From positions 1 through 64,000 of the forward strand of contig NZ_CANCWQ010000001.1 in NCBI RefSeq assembly GCF_947381555.1: DNA of 64,000 nucleotides, in the 5' to 3' direction. Of this stretch, positions 14,590 to 22,636 are shown piece after piece; the first letter of the stretch is position 1; each line of letters begins with the position of its first letter. The stretch is from Limosilactobacillus pulli. GTDB lineage: Bacteria; Bacillota; Bacilli; Lactobacillales; Lactobacillaceae. The position numbers and the translations under genes are program-made. The notes under the pieces are model-generated. The model worked only from the letters and a program-made list of their open reading frames with translations. It was not told where the DNA came from and searched no databases.

Positions 14590-16038
14590 TCACTTGACAA
14601 CCTTTTTAAACTGCTGATTCAGGTTTGAATGCTTGATTCCATAGGCAAAGTAGATTATCAAACCAATAACGAACCAGCCAATCATCAGCAGTTTGGCATC
14701 AATATTCAAACCAGCAAAAATAACGATTGAATAGACAACCGAGATGGCTGGCAAAACCGGATAGCCCGGCATCTTAAACTTGGCTTCCGGCAGGTCGACG
14801 CCTTCCCGTTTCCTTAACGCATAGATTCCCAACGAGACAAAGATAAAGGCAATCAAGGTCCCGGCCGAAACCAGCGTCGCCAAAAAAGTAAATGGAAATA
14901 CGGAGCCGAGAATCATCGCCAGCACCGTGATCAGCCATAATGCGTGATCGGGAACGTGCTTATCATCAATATGACCCAGCCGGCTTGGCAGCAGACCATC
15001 CCGTCCGAACGCATAAATCAGACGCGATGAGGCCAGCAGAATTGCGATCAAAGCTGAAAAAATCCCAATCAAGGCTACTACCGAAAGCAGGTTGGCCGTT
15101 AAATAATGACCTGAATGCCGCAGTGCCCAGGCAGCCGGTTCGGCATTATTGGCATAGCGGCTGTATTTAAACATCCCCACTAAAACCAGCGAAACGGCAA
15201 TGAAAAAGCTTGTTCCCAACAGCAGCGTGCCAATCAATCCTTTGGGCATCGTGTGTTGAGGATCCTTGGTTTCAGCAGTATTGGCCGCAATTGCATCAAA
15301 GCCCACATAGGCGATGAAAATCTGCGAAGAGCCAGCCAAGATCCCCTGCCAGCCTCCGAAAGTCGTTCCTGGCTGGTGTGTGGGAATAAACGGTACATAG
15401 TTTTGTGGATGAATGGCAGTCGCGCCAATTACGACAAACATGATAATCACGATCAGCTTGACGGCCACGATCGTATTCTCGACGCGACTGACCTGATGAA
15501 TGCCACGTGCGATCAAGCAGCCGACAATCAATATCGCCATCGCCGCCAAAATGTCGACATACGAGCCCTTAGCCGGATTAAAGCCACCAGTCAGTGCAAC
15601 TGGCAATTTAACGCCGAAACTGCCCAAAAAGCCCTGCATATACGCCGACCAGCCCGAGGCAACGAACGCTACGGAGATAAAATATTCCGCCAGCAGCGCC
15701 CAGCCCGCGATCCAGCCAAAAAACTCGCCGAACAAAACGTTCATCCAAGAAAACGCCGAACCGGCAAACGGCAGCACTGAGGCCGTTTCCGCGTAGGCCA
15801 AAGCGGAAAGCCCCGCTCCGATCGCCGCCACGATAAACGCCAATGGCACGGCTGGTCCGGTATGTTCAGCAGCTACGATCCCTGGCAGAGTAAAGATCGC
15901 CGTCCCCACGACCATCCCCGTCCCCAGACCGATCAGATCCAAAGTCGTCAATGAAGGCTCCAGCGATGCATCCTTGAGTTGATAGACGGTTGGATCTTCT
16001 TTAGCCAGCAGTCGTTTTAAAAACTTATTCTTAATCAT
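14590..16038 (-). CDS. APC-superfamily amino acid permease (cationic amino acid transporter type)
   Basis: This 482-residue protein has about 12 membrane segments and the APC signature near the N-terminus: IGLGTGMVVGTAIFTLPGIVAAEHTGPA (unwound TM1). Then come YAETASVLPFAGSAFSW and YVGFDAIAANTAETKDPQHTMPKGLIG, typical of the YfnA/CAT group. It should take up an amino acid by proton symport; the substrate is not readable. It starts 9 bases after the trmD stop, so it is probably co-transcribed with rimM-trmD, an unusual place for a permease. Confidence 0.92.
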   Translation of the reverse strand: MIKNKFLKRLLAKEDPTVYQLKDASLEPSLTTLDLIGLGTGMVVGTAIFTLPGIVAAEHTGPAVPLAFIVAAIGAGLSALAYAETASVLPFAGSAFSWMNVLFGEFFGWIAGWALLAEYFISVAFVASGWSAYMQGFLGSFGVKLPVALTGGFNPAKGSYVDILAAMAILIVGCLIARGIHQVSRVENTIVAVKLIVIIMFVVIGATAIHPQNYVPFIPTHQPGTTFGGWQGILAGSSQIFIAYVGFDAIAANTAETKDPQHTMPKGLIGTLLLGTSFFIAVSLVLVGMFKYSRYANNAEPAAWALRHSGHYLTANLLSVVALIGIFSALIAILLASSRLIYAFGRDGLLPSRLGHIDDKHVPDHALWLITVLAMILGSVFPFTFLATLVSAGTLIAFIFVSLGIYALRKREGVDLPEAKFKMPGYPVLPAISVVYSIVIFAGLNIDAKLLMIGWFVIGLIIYFAYGIKHSNLNQQFKKVVK

Positions 16039-16047
16039 GCGCGTCGC

Positions 16048-16806
16048 CTACTGCATCGTTGGGTCTTCACCCAATTTAATGTCTTGAAGCATAATCTGCT
16101 GCTCGCGGGACAGTTTGGCCTGTTCAATCAGATCGGGGCGGCGTTCCCAGGTGCGCTTTAACGATTGATACATCCGCCACTGCCGAATTTTTTCATGATT
16201 GCCGCTGGTCAGCACTTCTGGTACCTTCATCCCGCGAAACTCAGCTGGCCGCGTGTATTGAGGATATTCCAGCAGCCCATTGCTGAACGAGTCGCCCATT
16301 GAAGAAGACATATTGCCCAAGACACCTGGCACGAATCGCACCGTGGCATCAATCATAACCATGGCCGCCAATTCACCACCGGTCAGCACGTAGTCACCTA
16401 GCGAGGCTTCATCGGTTACCAGCTGGCGAATTCGTTCATCATAACCTTCATAGTGACCGCAGATAAACGTCAAGTGTTCTTCTTGGGCCAGTTCTTGAGC
16501 GTAGTCTTGATCGAACTTGCGCCCAGCTGGATCCATTAAGATGACACGGCCTTTCGGATAGTTTTCTTTTTGAGCTTCTTCATCAATTGCCGCCATCGCA
16601 TCAAAAATCGGCTGAGCCTGCAGCAGCATGCCGGCACCACCACCAAACGGCGCGTCATCGACATGATTGTGCTTGTCGGTTGTAAAATGACGAAAATCAG
16701 TTACATGAATATCCAAAAAACCATCATCCTGAGCCCGCCCCACGATTGACTGACCCAACGTTGGCTTAAACATGTCCGGAAACAGACTTAAAACATCAAT
16801 TCGCAT
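16048..16806 (-). CDS. trmD: tRNA (guanine-37-N1)-methyltransferase
   Basis: This 252-residue SPOUT-class enzyme uses S-adenosylmethionine to methylate G37 next to the anticodon and prevents frameshifting. It shows MRIDVLSLFPDMF, DDAPFGGGAGMLLQAQPIFDA, the trefoil-knot SAM site ICGHYEGYDERI and SLGDYVLTGGELAAM. It overlaps the rimM stop by one base. Confidence 0.98.
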   Translation of the reverse strand: MRIDVLSLFPDMFKPTLGQSIVGRAQDDGFLDIHVTDFRHFTTDKHNHVDDAPFGGGAGMLLQAQPIFDAMAAIDEEAQKENYPKGRVILMDPAGRKFDQDYAQELAQEEHLTFICGHYEGYDERIRQLVTDEASLGDYVLTGGELAAMVMIDATVRFVPGVLGNMSSSMGDSFSNGLLEYPQYTRPAEFRGMKVPEVLTSGNHEKIRQWRMYQSLKRTWERRPDLIEQAKLSREQQIMLQDIKLGEDPTMQ

Positions 16807-17315
16807 TATTCCAGTCCTTCCATTAATTCAACGTCGACTTCGCCCTTGTCCAGATCAACGTTTTTGACAACATCATCAATTACCGGCAATAAAAGATCGC
16901 TTTGACCGGTTCGTTTGACGACCCAGACGTCATTGGCACCTGGCGAAAGAATCTCTTTGATTACGCCCAATTCGCGTCCTTCCAGCGTCTTAACCGTCAA
17001 GCCAATGATTTGATGGTAGTAGTACTGACCCTCTTCTAATGGCTGCTGTTCGTCTTCAGTTACCATCAATTCGTGGTCACGGAAGCTCTGCACGTCATTG
17101 ATATTGTCATAGCCTTTAAACTTAACCAGCCACATTCCCTTATGCTGACGCGCGCCGGCAACTTCCAGGCGTAATGGCTCACCGGCAGACTGCTTTAGAT
17201 AAAGGACCGCGCCATTTTGGAAACGCTCTTGAGGAAAATCAGTCGTGGCAATCACGCGAACCTCGCCGCGAATTCCATGCGTATTGACGATTTTACCAAC
17301 ATTATAATATTGCAT
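16806..17315 (-). CDS. rimM: 16S rRNA processing protein RimM
   Basis: This 169-residue assembly factor binds S19 and helps mature the 30S head. The N-terminal RimM domain (YYNVGKIVNTHGIRGEVRV) is followed by a PRC-barrel (about 95-165; YYYHQIIGLTV, GVIKEILSPGANDVWVV, LLPVIDDVVKNVD). It is coupled to trmD through a one-base overlap. A terminator separates it from khpA upstream. Confidence 0.97.
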   Translation of the reverse strand: MQYYNVGKIVNTHGIRGEVRVIATTDFPQERFQNGAVLYLKQSAGEPLRLEVAGARQHKGMWLVKFKGYDNINDVQSFRDHELMVTEDEQQPLEEGQYYYHQIIGLTVKTLEGRELGVIKEILSPGANDVWVVKRTGQSDLLLPVIDDVVKNVDLDKGEVDVELMEGLE

Positions 17316-17335
17316 TTAAAAATCCTCCGAATAAT

Positions 17336-17372
17336 AGAAAAACTCCCACAGAGTTGGTGTGGGAGTTTTTAT
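17336..17372 (-). terminator. Terminator between khpA and rimM
   Basis: AACTCCCACA (17341-17350) and TGTGGGAGTT (17358-17367) form a perfect 10-bp stem flanked by A- and T-runs, so it can work in both directions. It may attenuate expression into rimM-trmD. Confidence 0.85.
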
Positions 17373-17633
17373 TTAATGTCGATGGTCATTAATCACCAAC
17401 CGGACTTTCTTAGAGTTGGGCCGCTTAGAACGCATGCCTTCGACTACGGTACGCAGTGCGGAAGCAACATGTCCCTGCCGACCAATCACGCGACCGACGT
17501 CAGCCGGATGAACGTCGAGGACGTACCGGTGATACCGATCAGTCTCTGATTCGGTGATGCGAACTGCATCCGGATGCTTGACCAACGGCGTGACCAGGGT
17601 ACGAATCAGTGTCTCTAGATTTGTCTCAGTCAT
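17373..17633 (-). CDS. khpA: KH-domain RNA-binding protein KhpA
   Basis: This 86-residue protein is a single KH domain with the GxxG loop in VGRVIGRQGHVASALRTVV. With KhpB (EloR/Jag) it binds many RNAs and affects cell elongation in Gram-positive cocci and rods. It lies 12 bases after rpsP, the standard order in Firmicutes. Confidence 0.95.
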   Translation of the reverse strand: MTETNLETLIRTLVTPLVKHPDAVRITESETDRYHRYVLDVHPADVGRVIGRQGHVASALRTVVEGMRSKRPNSKKVRLVINDHRH

Positions 17634-17645
17634 GACTATTTACCA

Positions 17646-17924
17646 CTACTTCTTGGAAGCGTACTTGGCTTCGTGCAGCTTCTTCATGATACCAGCTTTT
17701 TGGAACATGTTGCGAACAGTATCTGAAGGTTGGGCACCCTTTTGCAGCCAGTCCATAACGGCGTCTTCGTCGAACTTAACTTCCTTTGGAGTGGTCAGTG
17801 GGTTGTAAGTACCCAGCGTCGTGATGAAACGGCCATCACGTGGTGAACGTGAGTCGGCAACCACGATACGGTAGAATGGGCGCTTCTTAGAACCCATACG
17901 CTTTAAACGGATCTTTACTGACAT
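17646..17924 (-). CDS. rpsP: 30S ribosomal protein S16
   Basis: This 92-residue protein begins MSVKIRLKRMGSKKRPFYRI and continues VVADSRSPRDGRFITTLGTY, the complete bS16 pattern. It has a strong ribosome binding site (AAGGAGGTG) and a clear promoter, and leads the rpsP-khpA unit. Confidence 0.98.
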   Translation of the reverse strand: MSVKIRLKRMGSKKRPFYRIVVADSRSPRDGRFITTLGTYNPLTTPKEVKFDEDAVMDWLQKGAQPSDTVRNMFQKAGIMKKLHEAKYASKK

Positions 17925-17960
17925 TGATTCACACCTCCTTGATTTTTTCTAACAGCTAAT

Positions 17961-17989
17961 AATATACCAGTCATTCAAGTGAATGTAAA
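17961..17989 (-). promoter_or_regulatory. rpsP promoter
   Basis: On the minus strand TTTACA (17984-17989) and TATATT (17961-17966) are 17 bases apart. Confidence 0.85.
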
Positions 17990-18085
17990 GTATTTTTTCT
18001 TGACAGGCTAAACTTTTTTCAAAAACATTGCTGCATCAATAATAGTCTATCAAAATTTCTAAAATATAATACAAGCTAAATAAAA

Positions 18086-18118
18086 AATCCCCGCCTGATT
18101 GATAGGTAGGGATCATTT
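18086..18118 (-). terminator. Terminator of the ABC transporter operon
   Basis: On the minus strand ATCCCTACCT pairs with AGGCGGGGAT (one mismatch, one G-U) around a 7-base loop, followed by six T. It lies just after the permease stop at 18124. Confidence 0.8.
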
Positions 18119-18123
18119 AATGA

Positions 18124-18870
18124 TTAGTCGCGCCGCAGCTGCATGTGTTTGGCACTGATGCGTGAGACCAGCATCATCAATAGCGTCCAGACAACCACGC
18201 AGGTGATCAATGTCACGATAATAGCCGTTTCGGCAGCTTGGCCAGTCAGATTGATCGACCAGTTGGCGCCGATGAGTTCAAAGATACCCAGTTTACTTAA
18301 AAATAGCATCAGATAGTAAATGACAAACATTGCCAAAATTGGGCCACCGATTGCTACGATAAGCTTCCATTTCCGACTGAGCAAGCCAAAGAAGTAACCG
18401 ATTGCCGTTGCCGTCATCGTCGTTTCAAACAGCAGCAACAGCTCAAACAACAGCCCCCACCAAATTGAAATCGAGTTATTGTAGATGATTTTCTCAGATA
18501 GCGAACCGTTTGCCAAGAAGTTGAAAATAATAATTGCCAATTCTTGGATCAGTGTGATTACTACGGCGCTGATCATTTGCGAGCGCCACAAAGTCTTGCG
18601 TGAGATACCGTTTTGAATCGTCCATTTAAAATTGCTGTATGGCGTGATCAAGAAATAAACAAATGGCGTAACGCTGGCAATAAACGTCCAGCCGCTAAAG
18701 ATCCCGCGTAGATCATCCAATAAGTCACCAAAGCCAATTCCTCCAAAGATCAAGTTGACAATGGCAAAGAAAGCTTGAATTGCGGCTAGCCAGATTGCGG
18801 CAATCACAAAGCCCCTGCCGCAGCGGTATAGGTCAGTTCGAATCACGAGTTTTTGTTTTGCTGAAATCAT
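18124..18870 (-). CDS. ABC transporter membrane protein (YtrC/D-like)
   Basis: This 248-residue protein has six likely membrane segments (first near 20-45, last near 215-235) and no recognisable enzyme motif. It follows the ATPase gene by 10 bases and must be its membrane partner. Three-gene GntR-ATPase-permease operons of this kind respond to cell-wall antibiotics in bacilli (YtrA-type); the substrate here is unknown. Confidence 0.85.
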   Translation of the reverse strand: MISAKQKLVIRTDLYRCGRGFVIAAIWLAAIQAFFAIVNLIFGGIGFGDLLDDLRGIFSGWTFIASVTPFVYFLITPYSNFKWTIQNGISRKTLWRSQMISAVVITLIQELAIIIFNFLANGSLSEKIIYNNSISIWWGLLFELLLLFETTMTATAIGYFFGLLSRKWKLIVAIGGPILAMFVIYYLMLFLSKLGIFELIGANWSINLTGQAAETAIIVTLITCVVVWTLLMMLVSRISAKHMQLRRD

Positions 18871-18880
18871 AATGCTCCCC

Positions 18881-19738
18881 CTACTTCTTCGTCAGATAGA
18901 TAAAAGCCTGCTGCAGGTCCGGATGCTTGATTTGAATCTGATCCGGAATCTCCTTTTCTTCACTCAGCGCGCCACGTACGAACGCGGTCTTGATGCCAGC
19001 TAGACTGCGCGTTCCCAATACGTTTTGATCCTTAACGTACTCTTCAACCAGCATTGCCGGACCGCTGATTACAAACATTTCGCCTAGTAGATCATCCACA
19101 TCGGCGTCAACGGTAATCTTTTCATTATCCAGAATAAAGATGTGCTCAACCAGCTGCTGGATCTCCTCAATCAGGTGCGTTGACAACACATAGGTCTTGA
19201 CGTTTTCTTCATAAGCCTTGAGCAGTTCTTGGTAAAAAACGTCGCGATGGTTGGCATCCAGTCCCAGAATCGGTTCATCCAAGAAAACATAATTAGCGTT
19301 GACCGATAATGCCACGATCAGCTTAGCCGCCGTCTGCAGACCGGTCGAAAGATTACTCAGTTTTACGTTCTCGTCTTGAATATCAAATTCTTTTAACAGC
19401 CGCCGTGCCCGATTAAAATTAAAGCTGCCATAAGAAAGATCCGCCATTTCCCACATTTGTTTTAAAGTCACGTGCTTAGGATAGAGATTGACCTCGCTCA
19501 TCAGATAAAACTGCGTTAATGCCGCGTCATTATCATTGATATCATCATTCCCCAGCTTAATCGTACCGCTGTTTGGCAGGATTCGATTAACGATCAGATT
19601 CAATAGCGTTGACTTGCCAGCTCCATTGCGCCCCAACAGCCCGTAAATCTTACCCGGCGAAAGCGTCAGACTGATATCGTCCAAAATCGTCTGCCGCCCA
19701 TATTTTTTGGTAAGTTGGCTAACCTTTAATAGTTCCAT
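18881..19738 (-). CDS. ABC transporter ATPase (YtrB-like)
   Basis: This 285-residue nucleotide-binding subunit has Walker A GLLGRNGAGKST (about 33-44), a deviating signature LSTGLQTAAK in place of LSGGQ, Walker B YVFLDEPILGLD and the switch H in LSTHLIEEI. The last 70 residues are an accessory tail. Its start overlaps the end of the GntR gene by 20 bases, so translation is coupled. Confidence 0.92.
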   Translation of the reverse strand: MELLKVSQLTKKYGRQTILDDISLTLSPGKIYGLLGRNGAGKSTLLNLIVNRILPNSGTIKLGNDDINDNDAALTQFYLMSEVNLYPKHVTLKQMWEMADLSYGSFNFNRARRLLKEFDIQDENVKLSNLSTGLQTAAKLIVALSVNANYVFLDEPILGLDANHRDVFYQELLKAYEENVKTYVLSTHLIEEIQQLVEHIFILDNEKITVDADVDDLLGEMFVISGPAMLVEEYVKDQNVLGTRSLAGIKTAFVRGALSEEKEIPDQIQIKHPDLQQAFIYLTKK

Positions 19739-20102
19739 CTTGATACCCCCGTTTGATCAATTCGAGTAGATGCTCTTCAGTGATTCCCAGCTTGCTGGCC
19801 TCTTCCAGCAGGCTTTTAATATAGTTTTCATAAAATGTGTCTTTACGTTCTTCAACTATCTTGGCTTGAGCTCCCGCTGCTACAAACATTCCCAAGCCGC
19901 GATGCTTTTCTAACAGCCCCCGATCAACCAGCTGTCGCATGCCTTTGAGCACGGTCGCCGGATTGATGTGCAGCTCTTGAGAAAGCTGCGTAGTTGAAGG
20001 CGCCTGCTCTCCTTCCTTCAACAGACCGGTAAAGATCATGTCTTCCAATTGATCAGCAATCTGTTGATAGATTGGCTCCGTTTGGTCAAATTCAAACTGC
20101 AT
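19719..20102 (-). CDS. GntR-family regulator, YtrA subfamily
   Basis: This 127-residue protein has an N-terminal winged helix (PIYQQIADQLEDMIFTGLL, then PSTTQLSQELHINPATVLKGMRQL, about 10-60) and a short C-terminal helical dimer part, the length typical of YtrA regulators. As the first gene of the operon it very likely represses its own promoter through the small dyad at 20135-20146. Confidence 0.93.
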   Translation of the reverse strand: MQFEFDQTEPIYQQIADQLEDMIFTGLLKEGEQAPSTTQLSQELHINPATVLKGMRQLVDRGLLEKHRGLGMFVAAGAQAKIVEERKDTFYENYIKSLLEEASKLGITEEHLLELIKRGYQDGTIKG

Positions 20103-20134
20103 GACCAGACCTCCCTATTTATCTCCTTGGTCAA

Positions 20135-20182
20135 TTACATAAGTAACTAACTAAATAATACCAAAGCTTTGTTTTTTTGCAA
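20135..20182 (-). promoter_or_regulatory. Promoter and candidate operator of the GntR/ABC operon
   Basis: On the minus strand TTGCAA (20177-20182) and TATTAT (20155-20160) are 16 bases apart. TTAC-ATAA-GTAA (20135-20146) is a short perfect dyad just downstream, next to AGTTAGTTACTT direct repeats, a fit place for repressor binding. Confidence 0.6.
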
Positions 20183-20404
20183 GTACCAAATAAAAAATAT
20201 CTGCTGCTAATTAAGCAAAACGCTTGTCCCATAAGGCTTTTGATGATCCAGAATTATCAGTTCGTGCATCATTCAAGATCCATTTTCAATTTGAGCCGAC
20301 TCAATGAGTAACCAACAACTAACTAGCAGCTGAACTTTCTGGGCATCAATTACAGCTGCTGGTGATTTTGGTTATCCAATGCTGTAGCAAATTTTTTGGA
20401 CAAA
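20183..20404. other. Intergenic stretch without a recognisable gene
   Basis: I see no ORF with a start signal, no RNA gene and no clear hairpin here. It separates the ffh terminator from the GntR/ABC promoter. Confidence 0.6.
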
Positions 20405-20438
20405 TTAAAAACCCTGCCTCGCAGTTGAGACAGGGTTT
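20405..20438 (-). terminator. ffh terminator
   Basis: AAACCCTGCCTC (20409-20420) pairs with GAGACAGGGTTT (20427-20438) over 12 bp with one G-U, followed on the minus strand by TTTTAATTTG. Confidence 0.85.
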
Positions 20439-20507
20439 GAATTAAGTTATTCGTGATTGGTTTTTAACTTGGCTGAATAAAGAAAGTCACCAAACCAAAA
20501 CCATATT

Positions 20508-21959
20508 TTAGCGGCGCTTGTGCTTGTTGCGCAGCTTCCGCAGTTTTTGCTGCTGCCGCTTTTTGGCTTGCCGAGCCATGCGATTCATCGCCATTTGACC
20601 CATCTTGCCGCCCATGCCAGGCATCTGACCGCCCATCATGTTCTGCAGACCACCAAAATTGCCGTTGGTAACCTGCTTCATCATCTTGCGCATCTGGTTG
20701 AATTGCTTGATCATCCGGTTAACCTCAACAATCGGCCGACCAGAACCAGCTGCCAGACGTCGCCGCCGACTTGGGTTCATCAGATCAGGGTTTTCTCGCT
20801 CTTCAGGCGTCATTGACAAAATGATGGCCTTGATGTGGGCAAATTGCTTAGGATCAATATTGATGTTCTTCAAAGCCGGATTGTTGGCCATCCCTGGCAT
20901 CATCTTTAAGATATTTTCCAGCGGACCCATCTTGGTAACCTGATCCATCTGCTCCAAAAAGTCGTTGAAGTCAAACTCGTTGGCGCGCATCTTGTCCATG
21001 GTTTCTTGGGCTTTTTCCTCATCGAAGTTCTTTTGGGCCTTTTCGATCAGGGTCATCATGTCCCCCATGCCCAAAATTCGTGAGGCCATCCGGTCGGGAT
21101 GGAAGACATCGAGATCTTCCATCTTTTCACCCTCACCGACAAACTTGATTGGCTTGCCAGTAACCGCCCGAATCGACATGGCCGCCCCACCACGGGTATC
21201 GCCATCCAGCTTGGTCAAAACAACGCCAGTGATATCCAGCTTATCGTTGAACCCTTCAGCCGTCTTGACCGCGTTTTGACCAGTCATGGCATCGACAACC
21301 AGTAGGATTTCATTTGGATTAACCAGCTGTTTAATATTGACCAGCTCGTCCATCAGCTGCTCGTCAATCTGCAGCCGCCCAGCCGTATCGATGATTACAT
21401 AGTCGTTATGATTCTGCTTGGCCTGCTCCATCCCGTCTCTAACAATGTCAACGGGATCTTTTTCGGTTCCTTCCTCAAAAACTGGTACGCCAATCTGATC
21501 AGCAACCTGCTGCAGCTGCGTAATTGCGGCTGGTCGGTAAACGTCGGCCGCGATAAACATTGGTCGGGCGTTTTCTTCATTTTTCAGACGCAATGCCATT
21601 TTACCGGCCGTCGTCGTTTTACCAGCACCTTGCAATCCGACCATCATGATTACGGTTGGAATGTGTGGTGCCTTGTTCAGCGGTACGGCTTCCTCACCCA
21701 TCAGCTTGGTTAATTCTTCATTAACGATTTTAACGATCTGCTGAGCAGGATTTAAGCCCTTGAGTACCTCGGCTCCGGCGGCCTTTTCACGAACCGTTTT
21801 GACAAAGTCCTTAACAACGGCAAAGTTAACGTCGGCTTCCAAAAGTGCCAACCGGATTTCACGCATGGTTTCGCGCAGATCGGCCTCCGTCACTTTGGGC
21901 TTGCGCCGCAGTTTTTCCATCGCCTTTTGCAGACGATCAGTCAATCCTTCAAATGCCAT
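20508..21959 (-). CDS. ffh: Signal recognition particle GTPase Ffh
   Basis: This 483-residue protein binds signal sequences and, with the 4.5S-type RNA, delivers ribosomes to FtsY at the membrane. The N domain comes first, then the G domain with GLQGAGKTTTAGKMA (about 106-120), DTAGR, and TKLDGDTRGGAA. The methionine-rich M domain follows (about 300-450: MGDMMTLIEKAQ, then MNPSRRRRLAAGSG for RNA binding). The end is a basic, M/G/Q-rich tail. It is not in one unit with ylxM here: a terminator and its own promoter lie between. Confidence 0.98.
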   Translation of the reverse strand: MAFEGLTDRLQKAMEKLRRKPKVTEADLRETMREIRLALLEADVNFAVVKDFVKTVREKAAGAEVLKGLNPAQQIVKIVNEELTKLMGEEAVPLNKAPHIPTVIMMVGLQGAGKTTTAGKMALRLKNEENARPMFIAADVYRPAAITQLQQVADQIGVPVFEEGTEKDPVDIVRDGMEQAKQNHNDYVIIDTAGRLQIDEQLMDELVNIKQLVNPNEILLVVDAMTGQNAVKTAEGFNDKLDITGVVLTKLDGDTRGGAAMSIRAVTGKPIKFVGEGEKMEDLDVFHPDRMASRILGMGDMMTLIEKAQKNFDEEKAQETMDKMRANEFDFNDFLEQMDQVTKMGPLENILKMMPGMANNPALKNINIDPKQFAHIKAIILSMTPEERENPDLMNPSRRRRLAAGSGRPIVEVNRMIKQFNQMRKMMKQVTNGNFGGLQNMMGGQMPGMGGKMGQMAMNRMARQAKKRQQQKLRKLRNKHKRR

Positions 21960-22030
21960 TTTTTACTCCTCTTTTCATCAGGCCGAGCAAATGCAGCCGA
22001 TGAGGTTAATTTATAGTTCAAACAGTTTCT

Positions 22031-22060
22031 ATTATAACAAAAAGATTTTATCATTATAAA
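22031..22060 (-). promoter_or_regulatory. Probable ffh promoter
   Basis: On the minus strand TATAAT lies at 22031-22036, with a weak TTATAA-type -35 about 17 bases upstream. The leader to the ffh ATG is about 65 bases. Confidence 0.5.
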
Positions 22061-22240
22061 CTACTTGGCAGTGAGTTATAAATCTTTTAGCCATTCCACC
22101 CGTGTCCTAAGCTGCATCGCGCTAACTTAGACCATTCAATCAGTACTTAAACTATTCTGATCACGTTCTGAGACCTTAATCAGATCCCAAACGACAAAAC
22201 AAGCAAATATTCGTGTTCTAGGCTGCTGTAGCAATATCAA

Positions 22241-22279
22241 TCAAAAAAGCTGGTCAACTCAATCCGAGTCGACCAGCTT
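22241..22279 (-). terminator. ylxM terminator
   Basis: AAGCTGGTCAACTC (22247-22260) pairs with GAGTCGACCAGCTT (22266-22279) with one mismatch, followed on the minus strand by six T. It closes the operon that starts upstream of ftsY and separates ylxM from ffh by 323 bases. Confidence 0.85.
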
Positions 22280-22282
22280 GAT

Positions 22283-22624
22283 TTATTCTTCTTCCATGTT
22301 TTCCATATTGGCAATCAGATTATTCAATTCGGCATCATCTGGATAATGCTCCTTGACATAGCGTTGAATCCGATCCGCCTGGCGATTGCGCATCTCAAAA
22401 TCAGCATAGAGGTGCAATTTGTCCTCATAGCTTTCCAAAATTTTTTCGGTCCGCTTGATGTTGTCATAGACTGCCTGCCGCGAAACCTCAAATTCTTCGG
22501 CAATCTCGCCAAGCGAATAGTCGTCGGCATAATAGAGCTGAATATATTCGTTCTGCTTTTTGGTCAGCAGTGGCTGGTAGAACTCAAACAGTGCGTTGAT
22601 ACGCTCGTTTTTTTCAATATCCAC
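22283..22624 (-). CDS. ylxM: YlxM-family helix-turn-helix protein
   Basis: This 113-residue protein has a sigma-70 region-4-like helix-turn-helix (QNEYIQLYYADDYSLGEIAEEFEVSRQAVYDNIKR). In streptococci and listeriae, YlxM binds the SRP and modulates its activity. I start it at the GTG at 22624, which has AAGAGGTG about 7 bases upstream and follows the ftsY stop closely. Confidence 0.93.
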   Translation of the reverse strand: MDIEKNERINALFEFYQPLLTKKQNEYIQLYYADDYSLGEIAEEFEVSRQAVYDNIKRTEKILESYEDKLHLYADFEMRNRQADRIQRYVKEHYPDDAELNNLIANMENMEEE

Positions 22625-22636
22625 GGCCAGCACCTC

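Noticed and set aside
13981..14628. A 215-residue plus-strand ORF
   Set aside because: It is the antisense shadow of rplS and its terminator, with no start signal.
15253..15780. A 175-residue plus-strand ORF
   Set aside because: Antisense shadow of the amino acid permease; composition is not protein-like.
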